From: Terriglobus sp. TAA 43 | GTDB taxonomy: Bacteria; Acidobacteriota; Terriglobia; Terriglobales; Acidobacteriaceae | Length of the DNA stretch: 64,000 nucleotides | Reading direction: 5' to 3' | NCBI RefSeq assembly: GCF_000800015.1 | Contig: NZ_JUGR01000001.1 | Span: 2,046,001 to 2,110,000, forward strand | Part shown: piece by piece, positions 53,232-64,000 of the stretch | How positions within the stretch are numbered: position 1 is the stretch's first letter | How the letters are laid out: every line of letters starts with the position of its first letter | Notes under the pieces: model-generated | The model's input: the letters and a program-made list of their open reading frames with translations, nothing else | Databases searched by the model: none | What the model was told of the DNA's origin: nothing | Translations under genes and position numbers: made by a program

Positions 53232-56045
53232 CTACGCCTTACCCGCCAACTGACGCAGCACATACTGCAAAATGCCGCCGTGCTGGTAGTACAGGATCTC
53301 CTGCGGCGTATCGATGCGTACTGTTGCCGGAATATGCAGCACGGTACCGTCAGCCTTCTTCGCTTCCACGGTGATCTGCTTGCCGTTGGCGAACTTCGCA
53401 TCCAGCATGTCCTTCAGACCGGGCACGCTGTACACTTCTTCGCCAGTCAGGCCCATCGATTCCACATTGTCACCTTCCTGGAACTGCAGTGGCAGAATGC
53501 CCATGCCCACCAGGTTCGAACGGTGAATGCGCTCGTAGCTCTCTGCCAGCACAAAACGAATGCCCAACAGACGCGGTCCCTTCGCAGCCCAATCGCGCGA
53601 AGAACCCGAACCGTATTCCTTACCGGCAAGAATCGCCAGCGGCGTGTTGCGCTTCGCGTACTCAACGGACGCATCATAGATGCTCATGCCGGTGCCTTCC
53701 GGCAGCAGACGCGTCACACCACCTTCAGTTCCCGGGGCCAGCTTGTTGCGCAGACGCACATTCGCAAACGTGCCGCGCACCATCACCTCATGGTTACCGC
53801 GACGCGAACCGTAGCTGTTGAAGTCCGCAGGCTTCACGCCGTTGTCCGTCAAGTACTTGCCTGCGGGACCGTTCAGCTTGATAGAGCCAGCAGGCGAGAT
53901 GTGATCCGTCGTCACCGAATCACCCAGCACCGCAAGCACGCGCGCATCATGGATGTCCGTTACCGGCGCAGGCGTCGCAGGCATGCCGTCAAAGTACGGA
54001 GCCTTGCGGATGTACGTGGAGTCAGCCTCCCATCCATACACATCGCCCAGCGGGAACTTCAGCGCCTGCCAGTTATGATCGCCGTCAGAAACAGTGCTGT
54101 ACTGCGTGCGGAACATCTCCGCATCAATGCTGTCGTGAACGGTCTTGTTAACTTCTTCCTGCGACGGCCAAATGTCCTTCAGGAAGACATCGCTGCCGTC
54201 CTTACCCTTGCCGATGGGCTCGTTATCGAAATCAAAATCGATACGACCAGCCAGCGCATACGCAACCACCAGCGGCGGCGACATCAGATAGTTCGCACGC
54301 ACATCCGAGTTGATGCGGCCTTCAAAGTTACGATTGCCGGACAGCACGCTGACCGCAACCAGGCCATGCTCTTCAATCGACTTCGAAACATCGGTAGGCA
54401 GGGCGCCCGAGTTGCCGATGCAGGTCGTGCAACCATAACCAACCGTGTTGAAGCGCAACGCGTCCAGATACGTCTGCAACCCAGCCTTGTTGTAGTAGTC
54501 GGTCACGACACGCGAACCCGGCGCGAGTGAAGTCTTCACCCAAGGCGGCGTCTTCAGTCCCTTTTCAACGGCCTTCTTCGCCAGCAAACCAGCAGCCAAC
54601 ATCACGTACGGGTTCGACGTGTTCGTGCATGAAGTGATCGCCGCAATCACGATGCTGCCGTGATGCAGGTAAGGATCAACGTCGATACCAAAGCGATCCT
54701 TGATCGACGCAATCGGTTCGCTGCCATCCTTGCCCGGCTCAGCCGTAGCAACGGTGGATTCAAGAGAACCATCAGCCGATGCATGACCGCCCTCGCCTAC
54801 CCAACGCACAATCTGGCGATCGCCCTTGGTGTTTGCATTCGGACCATACAGCGACGGCAACTGCTTCGCGAACGATGCCGCAGTCTGCGACAGCGCCACG
54901 CGATCCTGCGGACGCTTCGGTCCGGCAACGCTCGGCTCCACAGTGGCAAGATCCAGTTCCAGAGTGCTGCTGTACTGCGCTTCCGGCGCATCCGCAGTGT
55001 GGAACATGCCCTGCGCGCGGTAGTAATCCTCAACCAGCTTTACCTGCTCATCCGTGCGTCCAGTCAGGCGAAGGTACGCCAACGTCTCCGCATCCACGGG
55101 GAAGATGCCGCAGGTCGCGCCATACTCCGGAGCCATGTTCGCAATCGTGGCGCGGTCAGCCAGCGGAAGTTCGCTGATGCCGCTGCCGAAGAACTCCACA
55201 AACTTGCCAACGACACCATGCTTACGCAGCATCTCGGTCACAGTCAGGACCAGATCGGTAGCCGTGGTTCCCTGCTTCAACTTGCCCGTCAGGCGGAAAC
55301 CCACCACCTGCGGCACCAGCATCGACACCGGCTGGCCCAGCATCGCAGCCTCTGCCTCAATGCCGCCCACACCCCAACCCAGAACACCCAGGCCGTTGAC
55401 CATCGTCGTGTGCGAATCGGTGCCCACGCACGTATCGGGATACGCTTCACCGCCCGGCGTCGTAAACACCACGCGCGCCAGGTACTCCAGGTTCACCTGG
55501 TGGCAGATACCCATGCCCGGAGGCACCGCGCTGAAGTTGTTGAACGCGCTCTGTCCCCACTTCAGAAAGGCGTAGCGCTCGCGATTGCGCTGGAACTCCA
55601 GCAGCGAGTTGATGTCATACGCGTTCTTCAGACCGTATTCATCCACCTGCACCGAGTGGTCGATGACCAACTCAGCAGGGATCAGCGGATTGATCTTTTC
55701 CGCGTCGCCGCCCAACGCCTTCATGGCATCGCGCATCGCACCCAGATCCACAATCGCCGGAACACCGGTGAAGTCCTGCATCAGCACGCGCGCAGGCATG
55801 TAGGCAATCTCGCGCGAAGGTTCCGCGCTGGGCTGCCACTTGGCAAGAAATTCAATGTCGTCCGCGGTGACGGTCACGCCGTCTTCGCGGCGCAGCAGAT
55901 TCTCCAGCAGAACCCGCAGCGAGAAAGGCAGGCGCGCCAGTTCCACGCCTTTTTCTGCCAACGAATCCAGACGGTAATAGGTGTAGCTCTTGCCGCCGGA
56001 GTTAAGGGTGGCGCGGCTTGCGAAAGTATTCAACGAAGTGCTCAT
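53232..56045 (-). CDS. acnA: Aconitate hydratase A
   Basis: Converts citrate to isocitrate in the TCA cycle. 937 residues from ATG 56045 (GAGG nine bases upstream); a longer open frame upstream lacks support. The [4Fe-4S] ligands are in [10 protein letters not shown] and [12 protein letters not shown]. The swivel domain has [14 protein letters not shown] and [14 protein letters not shown], and [13 protein letters not shown] with [14 protein letters not shown] completes it. The last 23 codons are the inner copy of the 72 bp repeat, so the present C-terminus may have been supplied by the inserted DNA; it is fully intact. Confidence 0.96.
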   Translation of the reverse strand: MSTSLNTFASRATLNSGGKSYTYYRLDSLAEKGVELARLPFSLRVLLENLLRREDGVTVTADDIEFLAKWQPSAEPSREIAYMPARVLMQDFTGVPAIVDLGAMRDAMKALGGDAEKINPLIPAELVIDHSVQVDEYGLKNAYDINSLLEFQRNRERYAFLKWGQSAFNNFSAVPPGMGICHQVNLEYLARVVFTTPGGEAYPDTCVGTDSHTTMVNGLGVLGWGVGGIEAEAAMLGQPVSMLVPQVVGFRLTGKLKQGTTATDLVLTVTEMLRKHGVVGKFVEFFGSGISELPLADRATIANMAPEYGATCGIFPVDAETLAYLRLTGRTDEQVKLVEDYYRAQGMFHTADAPEAQYSSTLELDLATVEPSVAGPKRPQDRVALSQTAASFAKQLPSLYGPNANTKGDRQIVRWVGEGGHASADGSLESTVATAEPGKDGSEPIASIKDRFGIDVDPYLHHGSIVIAAITSCTNTSNPYVMLAAGLLAKKAVEKGLKTPPWVKTSLAPGSRVVTDYYNKAGLQTYLDALRFNTVGYGCTTCIGNSGALPTDVSKSIEEHGLVAVSVLSGNRNFEGRINSDVRANYLMSPPLVVAYALAGRIDFDFDNEPIGKGKDGSDVFLKDIWPSQEEVNKTVHDSIDAEMFRTQYSTVSDGDHNWQALKFPLGDVYGWEADSTYIRKAPYFDGMPATPAPVTDIHDARVLAVLGDSVTTDHISPAGSIKLNGPAGKYLTDNGVKPADFNSYGSRRGNHEVMVRGTFANVRLRNKLAPGTEGGVTRLLPEGTGMSIYDASVEYAKRNTPLAILAGKEYGSGSSRDWAAKGPRLLGIRFVLAESYERIHRSNLVGMGILPLQFQEGDNVESMGLTGEEVYSVPGLKDMLDAKFANGKQITVEAKKADGTVLHIPATVRIDTPQEILYYQHGGILQYVLRQLAGKA
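53233..53304. repeat. Duplicate of the acnA 3' end, inner copy
   Basis: Partner of 52112-52183 (three mismatches in 72 bp), direct orientation, 1121 bp apart start to start. It is the live C-terminal coding end of acnA. Confidence 0.9.
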
Positions 56046-56399
56046 TAGGACAGTCCTCAGTCGCGTCTGAAAAGGCGCGGGGTCTGGCCGCAGACCATGC
56101 GGCATTCGCAACGCGAAGCCTGGCCCAGGCGGCTGTGGCAATCAAGAGTAGCAAAACAGGAGCGATACAGAATTACAGAGAGATACGGCCGCGATCATGC
56201 CTGCCGCGGCGGAAACGCTTCGACCTGATCAGGGAGCGGTCCATGGGGTCTATGGTAACGCGGAACGGGTACTCTTCAAAAGTGCCGGAGATGCGGAAAT
56301 AGTTTCTCGCAACCCTTTCTCCCAGACGGGGTTTGATTCATGCAGGATGGGATCAACGGCAGACAGTTCCACAGCATCTGACCATCCCTGAGGATTTTT

Positions 56400-58382
56400 A
56401 TGAAGAACGTATCGCTCTACCGGTCTGCAGTACTTATTTCCTCGCTGGGCCTCGTCCTGACGGGATGCCGCAGCAACGCGGCGAATCCCGCGCCTATCGT
56501 GGACGGCAACGCCGCCGCCACCGATCCTGCCAATGCGAACCTGCTTCCCACCCAGGTGGCCGGCGTTAGCTACGCCGCCATGCCGCAGAGCAATGGCACC
56601 AGCTACGCACCGCAAGCCGCTCCGCAGGCTGCCCCACAGGCTGGCCGCAACACGCAAAATGAAGCTCTGCAGTACAACACCACGCCCCCGGCCTATCAGG
56701 GCGACGATCAGCAGCAACAACCGCAGCAGCCCGTCTACGACAACTCGCAGCCACAGCAATACAGCAACGGCCAGCCCTACACTGACCAGCAGGCTGCCAA
56801 CGCCGCGGAATACGACGAATACAACGCCCTGCTCGATCCCGACGTTCCCGCTGCAACAGAACCACCTCCCCCATTGCCCCAGGACTATGAACAGCCTGTA
56901 GCCCCCGGCCCTGACTATATGTGGACCCCCGGCTATTGGGATTACGCAACCGCCGGTTACTACTACGTCCCCGGAGCATGGGTTGCGCCTCCGTACGTTG
57001 GTGCGTTGTGGACGCCCGGATGGTGGGGCTGGTACGGCAGTCGCTATCGCTGGCACCACGGCTATTGGGGCCAACACATCGGCTACTACGGTGGCATCAA
57101 TTACGGCTTCGGCTACATCGGCTTCGGCTACCAGGGTGGCTACTGGAATAACAATCACTTCTGGTACAACACCGCAGTCAATCGCGTGCAGCCAGGGCGG
57201 GTAAACAACTACGTCTACAACCGCCGCGTGGAAGTCATCAACAACACGTACGTCAACAACTCGCGTGTCTCCTACTACGGCGGCAACGGCGGTCTTCGCC
57301 GCGGCCCTGCACCGCAGGAATTTGCTGCAGTGCGCGAGCAACGTGTACCTCCGATGCAGTCGCAGGTGCAGAATCGCCAGGCAGCCATGCAGAACCGTTC
57401 GCAGTTCTTCCAGCAGAATCGCGGCCGCCCCAACATGGTCACGACAGCACAGCCTCTGCCTGCACAACGCGGCATCGTTGCGCCTCCCCGGACCATGTCC
57501 CCCATGCCCGGAAACAATCTGCACCCCGGACAGAACGGCTTCAACGGCGCACTGCCCGCAAACGCGAATCAACAGCAACGGCAGCAGTTTGAACAACAGC
57601 AGCGTGTTCAACAACAGAACATGCAGAACCAGCAGCGCATGCAGCAGAACATGAATCCGCAGCAGCGCCAGCAGTTCGAGCAGAACCAACAAAACCAGCA
57701 ACGACAGCAACAGCAAAACCTGCAGAACCAGCAGCGCATGCAACAGAACATGAACCAGCAACAGCGCCAGCAGTTCGACCAGCAGCAGCGCGTGCAACAG
57801 CAGAATCTGCAGAACCAGCAACACCAGCAGCAGGAACAACAACGACAGCAGCAACAGAACCTGCAGAACCAACAAAACCAGCAGCGGCAGCAGCAGGAAC
57901 AACAGCGCCAACAGCAGCAGAACACGCAGAACCAGCAACGCATGCAGATGGATCAGCAGCGCCAGCAACAACAGAACCAACAGCGTGAGCAGGAGCAACA
58001 ACGGCAGCAGCAGGTAAATCAACAGAACCAGCAGCGCCAGCAGGAACAGCAACGCCAGCAGCAGGTGCAGCAGCAGCAGCGTGACCAGCAACAGCAACAA
58101 CAGCGCGCTCAGGAACAACAGCGTCAGCAGCAGATACAGAATCAGCAACGCGAACAACAGCGGGCGCAGGACCAGCAGCGGCAACAGATGCAGCAACAAC
58201 AGCAGCACATGCAGGAGCAGCAGCATCAGGCGCAACAGAATCAACAACGCCAGATGCAACAGCAGGTACAGCAACAACACCAGATGCAGCAGCAAATGCA
58301 GCATCAGCAACAGCAGGTGCAACACGCTGCCCCGCCACCACAGGCGCCTCACGGCGGAGGCGGTGGCGAACACCGTCACTAA
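56400..58382 (+). CDS. YXWGXW-type lipoprotein with a long Q-rich C-terminus
   Basis: 660 residues; GAGG six bases before the ATG. Signal with lipobox LVLTGC (Cys22). Residues ~150-250 hold YXWGXW repeats and other Trp/Tyr/Gly-rich units (PDYMWTPGYWDYATAGYYYV, then VGALWTPGWWGWYGSRY and GFGYIGFGYQGGYW). The last ~270 residues (~388-650) are mostly Gln, with Asn, Arg and Met. An outer-membrane or surface lipoprotein with a sticky, possibly aggregating tail is likely. Function is unknown. Confidence 0.85.
   Translation: MKNVSLYRSAVLISSLGLVLTGCRSNAANPAPIVDGNAAATDPANANLLPTQVAGVSYAAMPQSNGTSYAPQAAPQAAPQAGRNTQNEALQYNTTPPAYQGDDQQQQPQQPVYDNSQPQQYSNGQPYTDQQAANAAEYDEYNALLDPDVPAATEPPPPLPQDYEQPVAPGPDYMWTPGYWDYATAGYYYVPGAWVAPPYVGALWTPGWWGWYGSRYRWHHGYWGQHIGYYGGINYGFGYIGFGYQGGYWNNNHFWYNTAVNRVQPGRVNNYVYNRRVEVINNTYVNNSRVSYYGGNGGLRRGPAPQEFAAVREQRVPPMQSQVQNRQAAMQNRSQFFQQNRGRPNMVTTAQPLPAQRGIVAPPRTMSPMPGNNLHPGQNGFNGALPANANQQQRQQFEQQQRVQQQNMQNQQRMQQNMNPQQRQQFEQNQQNQQRQQQQNLQNQQRMQQNMNQQQRQQFDQQQRVQQQNLQNQQHQQQEQQRQQQQNLQNQQNQQRQQQEQQRQQQQNTQNQQRMQMDQQRQQQQNQQREQEQQRQQQVNQQNQQRQQEQQRQQQVQQQQRDQQQQQQRAQEQQRQQQIQNQQREQQRAQDQQRQQMQQQQQHMQEQQHQAQQNQQRQMQQQVQQQHQMQQQMQHQQQQVQHAAPPPQAPHGGGGGEHRH
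57560..58325. repeat. CAG/CAA low-complexity tract within the lipoprotein gene
   Basis: Irregular CAG/CAA codon tract coding for Gln runs broken by Asn, Arg, Glu and Met; a sub-unit of the form Q-Q-N-x-Q-N-Q-Q-R-M-Q recurs several times near the start. CAG and CAA are mixed, which fits selection for the protein rather than simple DNA slippage. Confidence 0.8.
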
Positions 58383-58411
58383 GCTGTCGTAGTAAAGAAG
58401 GAAACTTGCAT

Positions 58412-58444
58412 GAGGCCGCGCTGAAAGGTGCGGCCTCTTCTTTT
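58412..58444 (+). terminator. Terminator after the lipoprotein gene
   Basis: GAGGCCGC (58412-58419) pairs with GCGGCCTC (58430-58437), followed by TTCTTTTG. It also lies just past the convergent mntH stop. Confidence 0.8.
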
Positions 58445-58448
58445 GCCG

Positions 58449-59786
58449 CTATGCCGTGAACATCTGCCAGAGCAGAACGCAGTTGAGCCCAATGATGAGC
58501 ATCGCCACAGTCCATCCTGCAACCGCTGTCGCACGGTTATTGCAGAACTCACCCATCACACTCTTCTTGCCCGTCAGCAGCAACAGCGGCACGAGCGCAA
58601 AGGGGATACCGAAGGACAGCACCGCCTGCGACAGCAGCAACACCTTCAACTCATCCAGTCCCATCGCAATCACCACCAGCGCCGGGATGATTGTGATCAG
58701 GCGACGCAGATAGATAGGAAACTTAACATGCAGGAATCCTTCAATCACCACCTGCCCGGCCAACACACCAATCGTCGATGAGGACAAACCGCTGCACAGC
58801 AACGCCACGGCAAACGCAACCTGCGCCATGGGCCCCAGCAAAGGTCCAAGCGTTTGATGCGCGCCTTCCAGCTTGCTGATGGCACCCTCGCCCACGCCGC
58901 CCAGCGCCGCTGCCGCCATGATCAACATGGCCGAGTTAATCAGCCACGCACCGTTCATCGCAAAGATGATGTCGATACGTTCAAAGCGCAGATAACGCCG
59001 ACGGAAGTCGCGCAAACGACCTGCTGCCTGCGCGCGACTGGCACCACCGCTGACGCCATGCTCCACAAACGTCGACAAACGCGGCTGCATCAGTGACGAG
59101 TGCAGATAAATCACATGCGGCATCACCGTCGCGCCCAGCATGGCCACGGCAATGTACAGCGTCTCGTGATTCAGGTGCGGCACCAGCGTTCCACGCACCG
59201 CCTGCGACCAATCCGGATGTACCAGGAAGATCTCAATCGCGTAGCAGAAACCAATGGCACTGACCAACGCAATGATCACGCCCTCAAAATGCCGAAAGCC
59301 ACGCTGATTCAAAGCCAGTAACAAAAACACAAACACCGTGGTGGCAAGTGCAGCCAGAAACATCACGGTCGTACGGCTCATGCCATGAGCGAGGAAATAT
59401 GGCCCTACCAACAGATAAAAACCGAGCGCCGCGCCAAGAAACTCCGCCAGATCCGTGGCAATCGCGCTAATCTCCGCTCCCACCCACAACAGCCACACCA
59501 CAGGCTTTGAGAAATGTTCGCGGCAACACTCTGGCAACGTATTCCCTGTCGCAATTCCCAGCTTCGCGGACAGGTATTGCACCAGCATGGCCATCGCATT
59601 CGACCACAGCAAAACCCAAAGCAGCGTGTAGCCATACTTGGCGCCGCCGACGATATTCGAAGCAAAATTGCCGGGATCGATATAGGCGACTGACGCTACA
59701 AACGCCGGGCCAAAGAACGTCCATAGCTCGCGCATCGTGATGCGCGTCTCAGCCTTCTCTTCCGAAATGGCAGTCTTTAGGCTCAC
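58449..59786 (-). CDS. mntH: Nramp-family Mn2+/divalent-metal transporter
   Basis: 445 residues from a GTG at 59786 (an in-frame ATG 51 bases later is possible). Around 11 membrane helices with YIDPGNFASNIVGGA (metal-binding DPGN) in the first and MPHVIYLHSSL (M-P-H) in the sixth, the two Nramp metal motifs. It moves Mn2+ or Fe2+ with protons into the cell. A 16 bp TTTAGG palindrome lies over the start (59776-59791) and suggests DtxR/MntR-family control. Confidence 0.92.
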   Translation of the reverse strand: MSLKTAISEEKAETRITMRELWTFFGPAFVASVAYIDPGNFASNIVGGAKYGYTLLWVLLWSNAMAMLVQYLSAKLGIATGNTLPECCREHFSKPVVWLLWVGAEISAIATDLAEFLGAALGFYLLVGPYFLAHGMSRTTVMFLAALATTVFVFLLLALNQRGFRHFEGVIIALVSAIGFCYAIEIFLVHPDWSQAVRGTLVPHLNHETLYIAVAMLGATVMPHVIYLHSSLMQPRLSTFVEHGVSGGASRAQAAGRLRDFRRRYLRFERIDIIFAMNGAWLINSAMLIMAAAALGGVGEGAISKLEGAHQTLGPLLGPMAQVAFAVALLCSGLSSSTIGVLAGQVVIEGFLHVKFPIYLRRLITIIPALVVIAMGLDELKVLLLSQAVLSFGIPFALVPLLLLTGKKSVMGEFCNNRATAVAGWTVAMLIIGLNCVLLWQMFTA

Positions 59787-59791
59787 CTAAA
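59776..59791. promoter_or_regulatory. Palindrome TTTAGG-N4-CCTAAA over the mntH start, DtxR/MntR-like
   Basis: TTTAGG (59776-59781), CTCA, CCTAAA (59786-59791): perfect 6 bp arms. The form TTAGG-N-CCTAA is the core of DtxR/IdeR/MntR-type operators. Overlap with the GTG would let a repressor block the start; no such regulator gene is in this window. Confidence 0.6.
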
Positions 59792-59849
59792 TGAAGCATA
59801 CCAGCATCTGAGCCACCTTCCACACAATTCCCGCGAGATACTAGAGACC

Positions 59850-61106
59850 ATGAAGGTTCTGGTGATTGGTGCAGGCGGCCGTGAACATGCCATCTGCTGG
59901 GCGTTGCGAAAGTCCGCGCGTGTGAACGAACTGGTGTGCGCACCAGGCAACGCGGGCATTGAAACCATTGCAAAGTGCCTGCCCGTAAAGCAGGACGACG
60001 TGGCCGACATGCTGCGCGTCACCGACGCTGTGCAGCCTGACCTGGTCATCATCGGCCCGGAAGTCCCTCTGGCCGCAGGTATTGTGGACGCTCTCAATGA
60101 ACGCGGCATCCGCGTTTTTGGCCCTACACAGGCCGCAGCACAACTGGAAAGCAGCAAAGCCTTCACCAAGGACTTTCTCCAGCGCCACAACATCCCCACC
60201 GCCCGCTACGTCACGGTCCACACCCTAGACGAAGCCCAGACCGCGCTGCCAGAGTTCTCCCTCCCCGTGGTCCTGAAGGCCGACGGCCTGGCCGCGGGCA
60301 AGGGCGTCATCATCGCCACCACCGACGCCGAAGCCGACGCCGCCGTCCAGGAACTGCTCCCCATGAACGGCTCACTCGTCATCGAAGAGTTCCTCACCGG
60401 CGACGAACTCAGCGTCTTCGCCCTCTGCGACGGCGAGCACGCGGCAATCATCGCCGCCGCGCAGGACCACAAGCGCATCGGCGAAGGCGACACTGGCCCC
60501 AACACCGGCGGTATGGGCGCGTATTCCACGGACCTGCTGCTGCCCGACGACCTCAAAACCTGGGTGCTGGAACAGGTTGCACAGCCCACCGTTGACGGCA
60601 TGAAGGCCGAGGGATACCCCTTCCGCGGCATCCTTTTCATCGGCCTCATGATGACACCGAACGGCCCTAAAGTCCTTGAATTCAACACGCGTTGGGGCGA
60701 TCCGGAGACCGAAGCCATCCTCCTCCGCCTCGAAATCGACTTCCTGGACCTTGTCGATGCCTCCATCGACGGCACGGCGGACAAGCTCGACATCCGCCTC
60801 AAGCCGGGCGCAGCCATCAGCGTGATCCTGGCCAGCGCGGGCTACCCGGCCAGCGCGGAAAAGGGCGTCGTCATCCACGGCCTGAACGCCTCTCTTCCTG
60901 CGAATGTCGAGGTCTTCCATGCCGGAACGGCGCGCAATGAAGCGGGAGAAATCGTTACCGCAGGTGGCCGCGTCCTGGCCATCGCTGCCGAAGCAGAGAA
61001 CCTTCGCCGAGCCGCCGGAAAGGCCTACGACGCCGTTTCTGGCATCTCCTTCAAGGGCATGCAGATGCGTCGCGACATCGGCTGGCGCGCGCTCCAACGG
61101 GAATAA
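59850..61106 (+). CDS. purD: Phosphoribosylamine--glycine ligase
   Basis: Second step of purine synthesis. 418 residues. KVLVIGAGGREHAICWALRKS starts the N-domain; the ATP-grasp domain has LPVVLKADGLAAGKGVIIA and GEGDTGPNTGGMGAYS, and VLEFNTRWGDPETEAI is the Mg site. Divergent from mntH; followed by a strong terminator. Confidence 0.95.
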   Translation: MKVLVIGAGGREHAICWALRKSARVNELVCAPGNAGIETIAKCLPVKQDDVADMLRVTDAVQPDLVIIGPEVPLAAGIVDALNERGIRVFGPTQAAAQLESSKAFTKDFLQRHNIPTARYVTVHTLDEAQTALPEFSLPVVLKADGLAAGKGVIIATTDAEADAAVQELLPMNGSLVIEEFLTGDELSVFALCDGEHAAIIAAAQDHKRIGEGDTGPNTGGMGAYSTDLLLPDDLKTWVLEQVAQPTVDGMKAEGYPFRGILFIGLMMTPNGPKVLEFNTRWGDPETEAILLRLEIDFLDLVDASIDGTADKLDIRLKPGAAISVILASAGYPASAEKGVVIHGLNASLPANVEVFHAGTARNEAGEIVTAGGRVLAIAAEAENLRRAAGKAYDAVSGISFKGMQMRRDIGWRALQRE

Positions 61107-61137
61107 CCGACGATCTCAAAGCCGCTCAAGCAGGAGT

Positions 61138-61178
61138 CAGGGAGAGCCGCAACAGGGGCTCTCCCTGTTTCTGTTTTC
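61138..61178 (+). terminator. Rho-independent terminator of purD
   Basis: CAGGGAGAGCC (61138-61148) pairs with GGCTCTCCCTG (61157-61167), then TTTCTGTTTT. The rest of 61179-61521 is the rpsA promoter and leader. Confidence 0.9.
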
Positions 61179-61242
61179 GTCTCGCGAACCTTCTTCAATC
61201 ATCTGGCCGTTTCTGGCGCTTGCCTTCGAAAGCTTGATTTCA

Positions 61243-61271
61243 TTGACCCACGCCTTTTCGAGTCCTATACT
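61243..61271 (+). promoter_or_regulatory. Sigma-70 promoter of rpsA
   Basis: TTGACC (61243-61248) and TATACT (61266-61271) with a 17 bp spacer. It predicts a start near 61278 and a leader of about 240 nt before rpsA. Confidence 0.75.
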
Positions 61272-61521
61272 TAAACCAAGCTCTGGCGCTTTGGGGATTT
61301 TGCGCGGGCTACCTTGGACAATTCGCTCTTGCGGTTTCAACCAGCGGCGCCTGTGCGTCGTCTGCTAACACATCGAAACACGTTTCAGCGCACTGCCGGT
61401 AGTGGCCCCCTTTTGAATCCTGAAGGCACTGCGGAGCGTCAATAGCTGGGTGGCTGCCCGCTGCCATCCCCCGCTAAATTCTGAAACTGAGAGCAAACCT
61501 CTGAGCACCGAACTGGAAACC

Positions 61522-63387
<1,866 letters not shown>

Positions 63388-63410
63388 CTCTCGCCTCATG
63401 CAACATCAGC

Positions 63411-63443
63411 AAGGGCCACCCGCAAGGGTGGCCCTTCTGCTTT
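63411..63443 (+). terminator. Rho-independent terminator of rpsA
   Basis: AAGGGCCACCC (63411-63421) pairs with GGGTGGCCCTT (63426-63436) around GCAA, then CTGCTTT. Confidence 0.88.
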
Positions 63444-63616
63444 ACGATCTTCCCTGACCTTCCCTACCGATGTTCCCTTCCGTTGGGGTACTTCAAAAGA
63501 ACATCCCTCGGGATGAACAAGGCTCATCATCCCAGGCGATAGCGCCGTGAAGTAGAAGGAAAGGCTTTCCTGTCCCGGTGTCGCGCGTTCCATATCAGTG
63601 GGAGCAGGACGACGAT

Positions 63617-64000
63617 CTATTTCTCTTTTTCTTTCTCGTCCTCGGAAGTCATCTTCGCCGATGCGCGATGGAAGACCTCAATCTCAGCCGCAGCAAAGGC
63701 ATCCGGTGGCACGCCACCAATGGCGACATATCCCGGCTCCGCGCCAAACTGCTCTGCGATGCGGTTCCACGCATGGAAGGGCGATGTCGTAGCCAGAAGC
63801 ACAAACTTACGCTTCGGTTCGGGCCGGCTGAAATACCAGATCCAGATCAGTTCTGCCGTGCAGTTCGTCAGAATCTGCACGATTGCATAAGGACGGTAGA
63901 GATAGTGGGTCTGGAAGAAATAAGGAGCCTGCAGCGTATTCATCAGCGACGTAAGGGCCAGGCCGAAGCTCGTTCCGAAGACCCGACTACGCAGCGAAAG
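63617..64000 (-). CDS. Partial gene at the window edge, membrane-type hypothetical
   Basis: The frame is open to the last base, so the N-terminus lies outside. The visible 127 residues start LSLRSRVFGTSFGLALTSLM and continue QAPYFFQTHYLYRPYAIVQI and TAELIWIWYFSRPEPKRKF. They show a hydrophobic segment near the start, and the end is charged (KMTSEDEKEKEK). An internal ATG at 63943 could also be its start. No family is recognised. Confidence 0.6.
   Translation of the reverse strand, partial: LSLRSRVFGTSFGLALTSLMNTLQAPYFFQTHYLYRPYAIVQILTNCTAELIWIWYFSRPEPKRKFVLLATTSPFHAWNRIAEQFGAEPGYVAIGGVPPDAFAAAEIEVFHRASAKMTSEDEKEKEK

Noticed and set aside
54660-56048. 462-residue plus-strand frame in acnA
   Set aside because: His/Gln/Arg-rich shadow antisense to aconitase.
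56250-58379. 709-residue minus-strand frame (Leu-rich) in the lipoprotein gene
   Set aside because: It is the complement of the CAG/CAA tract (CTG/TTG), giving poly-Leu; no ribosome site and no sensible topology.

Overview
The window looks like chromosomal DNA from an Acidobacteriota bacterium, most likely of the Terriglobus/Granulicella/Edaphobacter group. This is an inference from family content: a VWFA-related secreted protein, a YXWGXW lipoprotein, secreted or TAT-exported versions of usually cytosolic enzymes, and high GC. Most genes are core metabolism and housekeeping, interrupted by two accessory spots whose base composition differs from their neighbours. No tRNA, rRNA, IS transposase, integrase or CRISPR array was seen.

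Region 1 (1-6.9 kb): glmS, then a low-GC 796-residue P-loop ATPase with two tandem N-terminal deoxyribosyltransferase/TIR-like modules, which is a defence-gene candidate. It is followed by a 2.2 kb repeat-rich stretch with four copies of a REP-like palindromic element, short 34-35 bp tandem repeats, an orphan antitoxin-like gene, and an AT-rich segment with three direct repeats and a G-rich palindrome.

Region 2 (7-24.3 kb): secreted and envelope functions. These are a zinc phospholipase C-like protein, a BON protein, an AraC regulator divergent from an SDR, a DUF305/LVIVD pair, a membrane protein-regulator-CreD cluster with two identical 17 bp operator-like sites, an ECF sigma operon with a small membrane protein and a secretin-like protein, a zinc-ligand-free ribosomal S4, and a lipase/beta-barrel pair.

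Region 3 (24.5-34 kb): the DUF177-rpmF-plsX operon, a 0.95 kb gene-poor stretch, a basic Q/N-rich protein with a receiver-like C-terminus, moaB, cupin, dnaG, two tandem RidA proteins, a histidine phosphatase, dut and a GrpB-family protein.

Region 4 (34-52 kb): an aldo/keto reductase, then purL-purF-MerC-MFS with overlapping ends, a GAF-GGDEF diguanylate cyclase, a DUF4434 protein, an RNB nuclease, a geranylgeranyl reductase-like flavoprotein, a serine beta-lactamase-like hydrolase, secreted MsrA, a VWA protein, a secreted Nif3-like protein and a DUF3861 protein.

Region 5 (52-64 kb): a lower-GC trypsin-like protease sits between two 72 bp near-identical copies of the 3' end of acnA, the signature of an insertion at that gene end. 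Then come acnA, a Q-rich YXWGXW lipoprotein, mntH with a DtxR/MntR-like palindrome over its start, purD, rpsA with a clear sigma-70 promoter, and a protein cut by the window edge. With glmS, purL, purF and purD, the window holds four glutamine- or glycine-linked steps of amino-sugar and purine synthesis, but purD lies about 20 kb from purL-purF.
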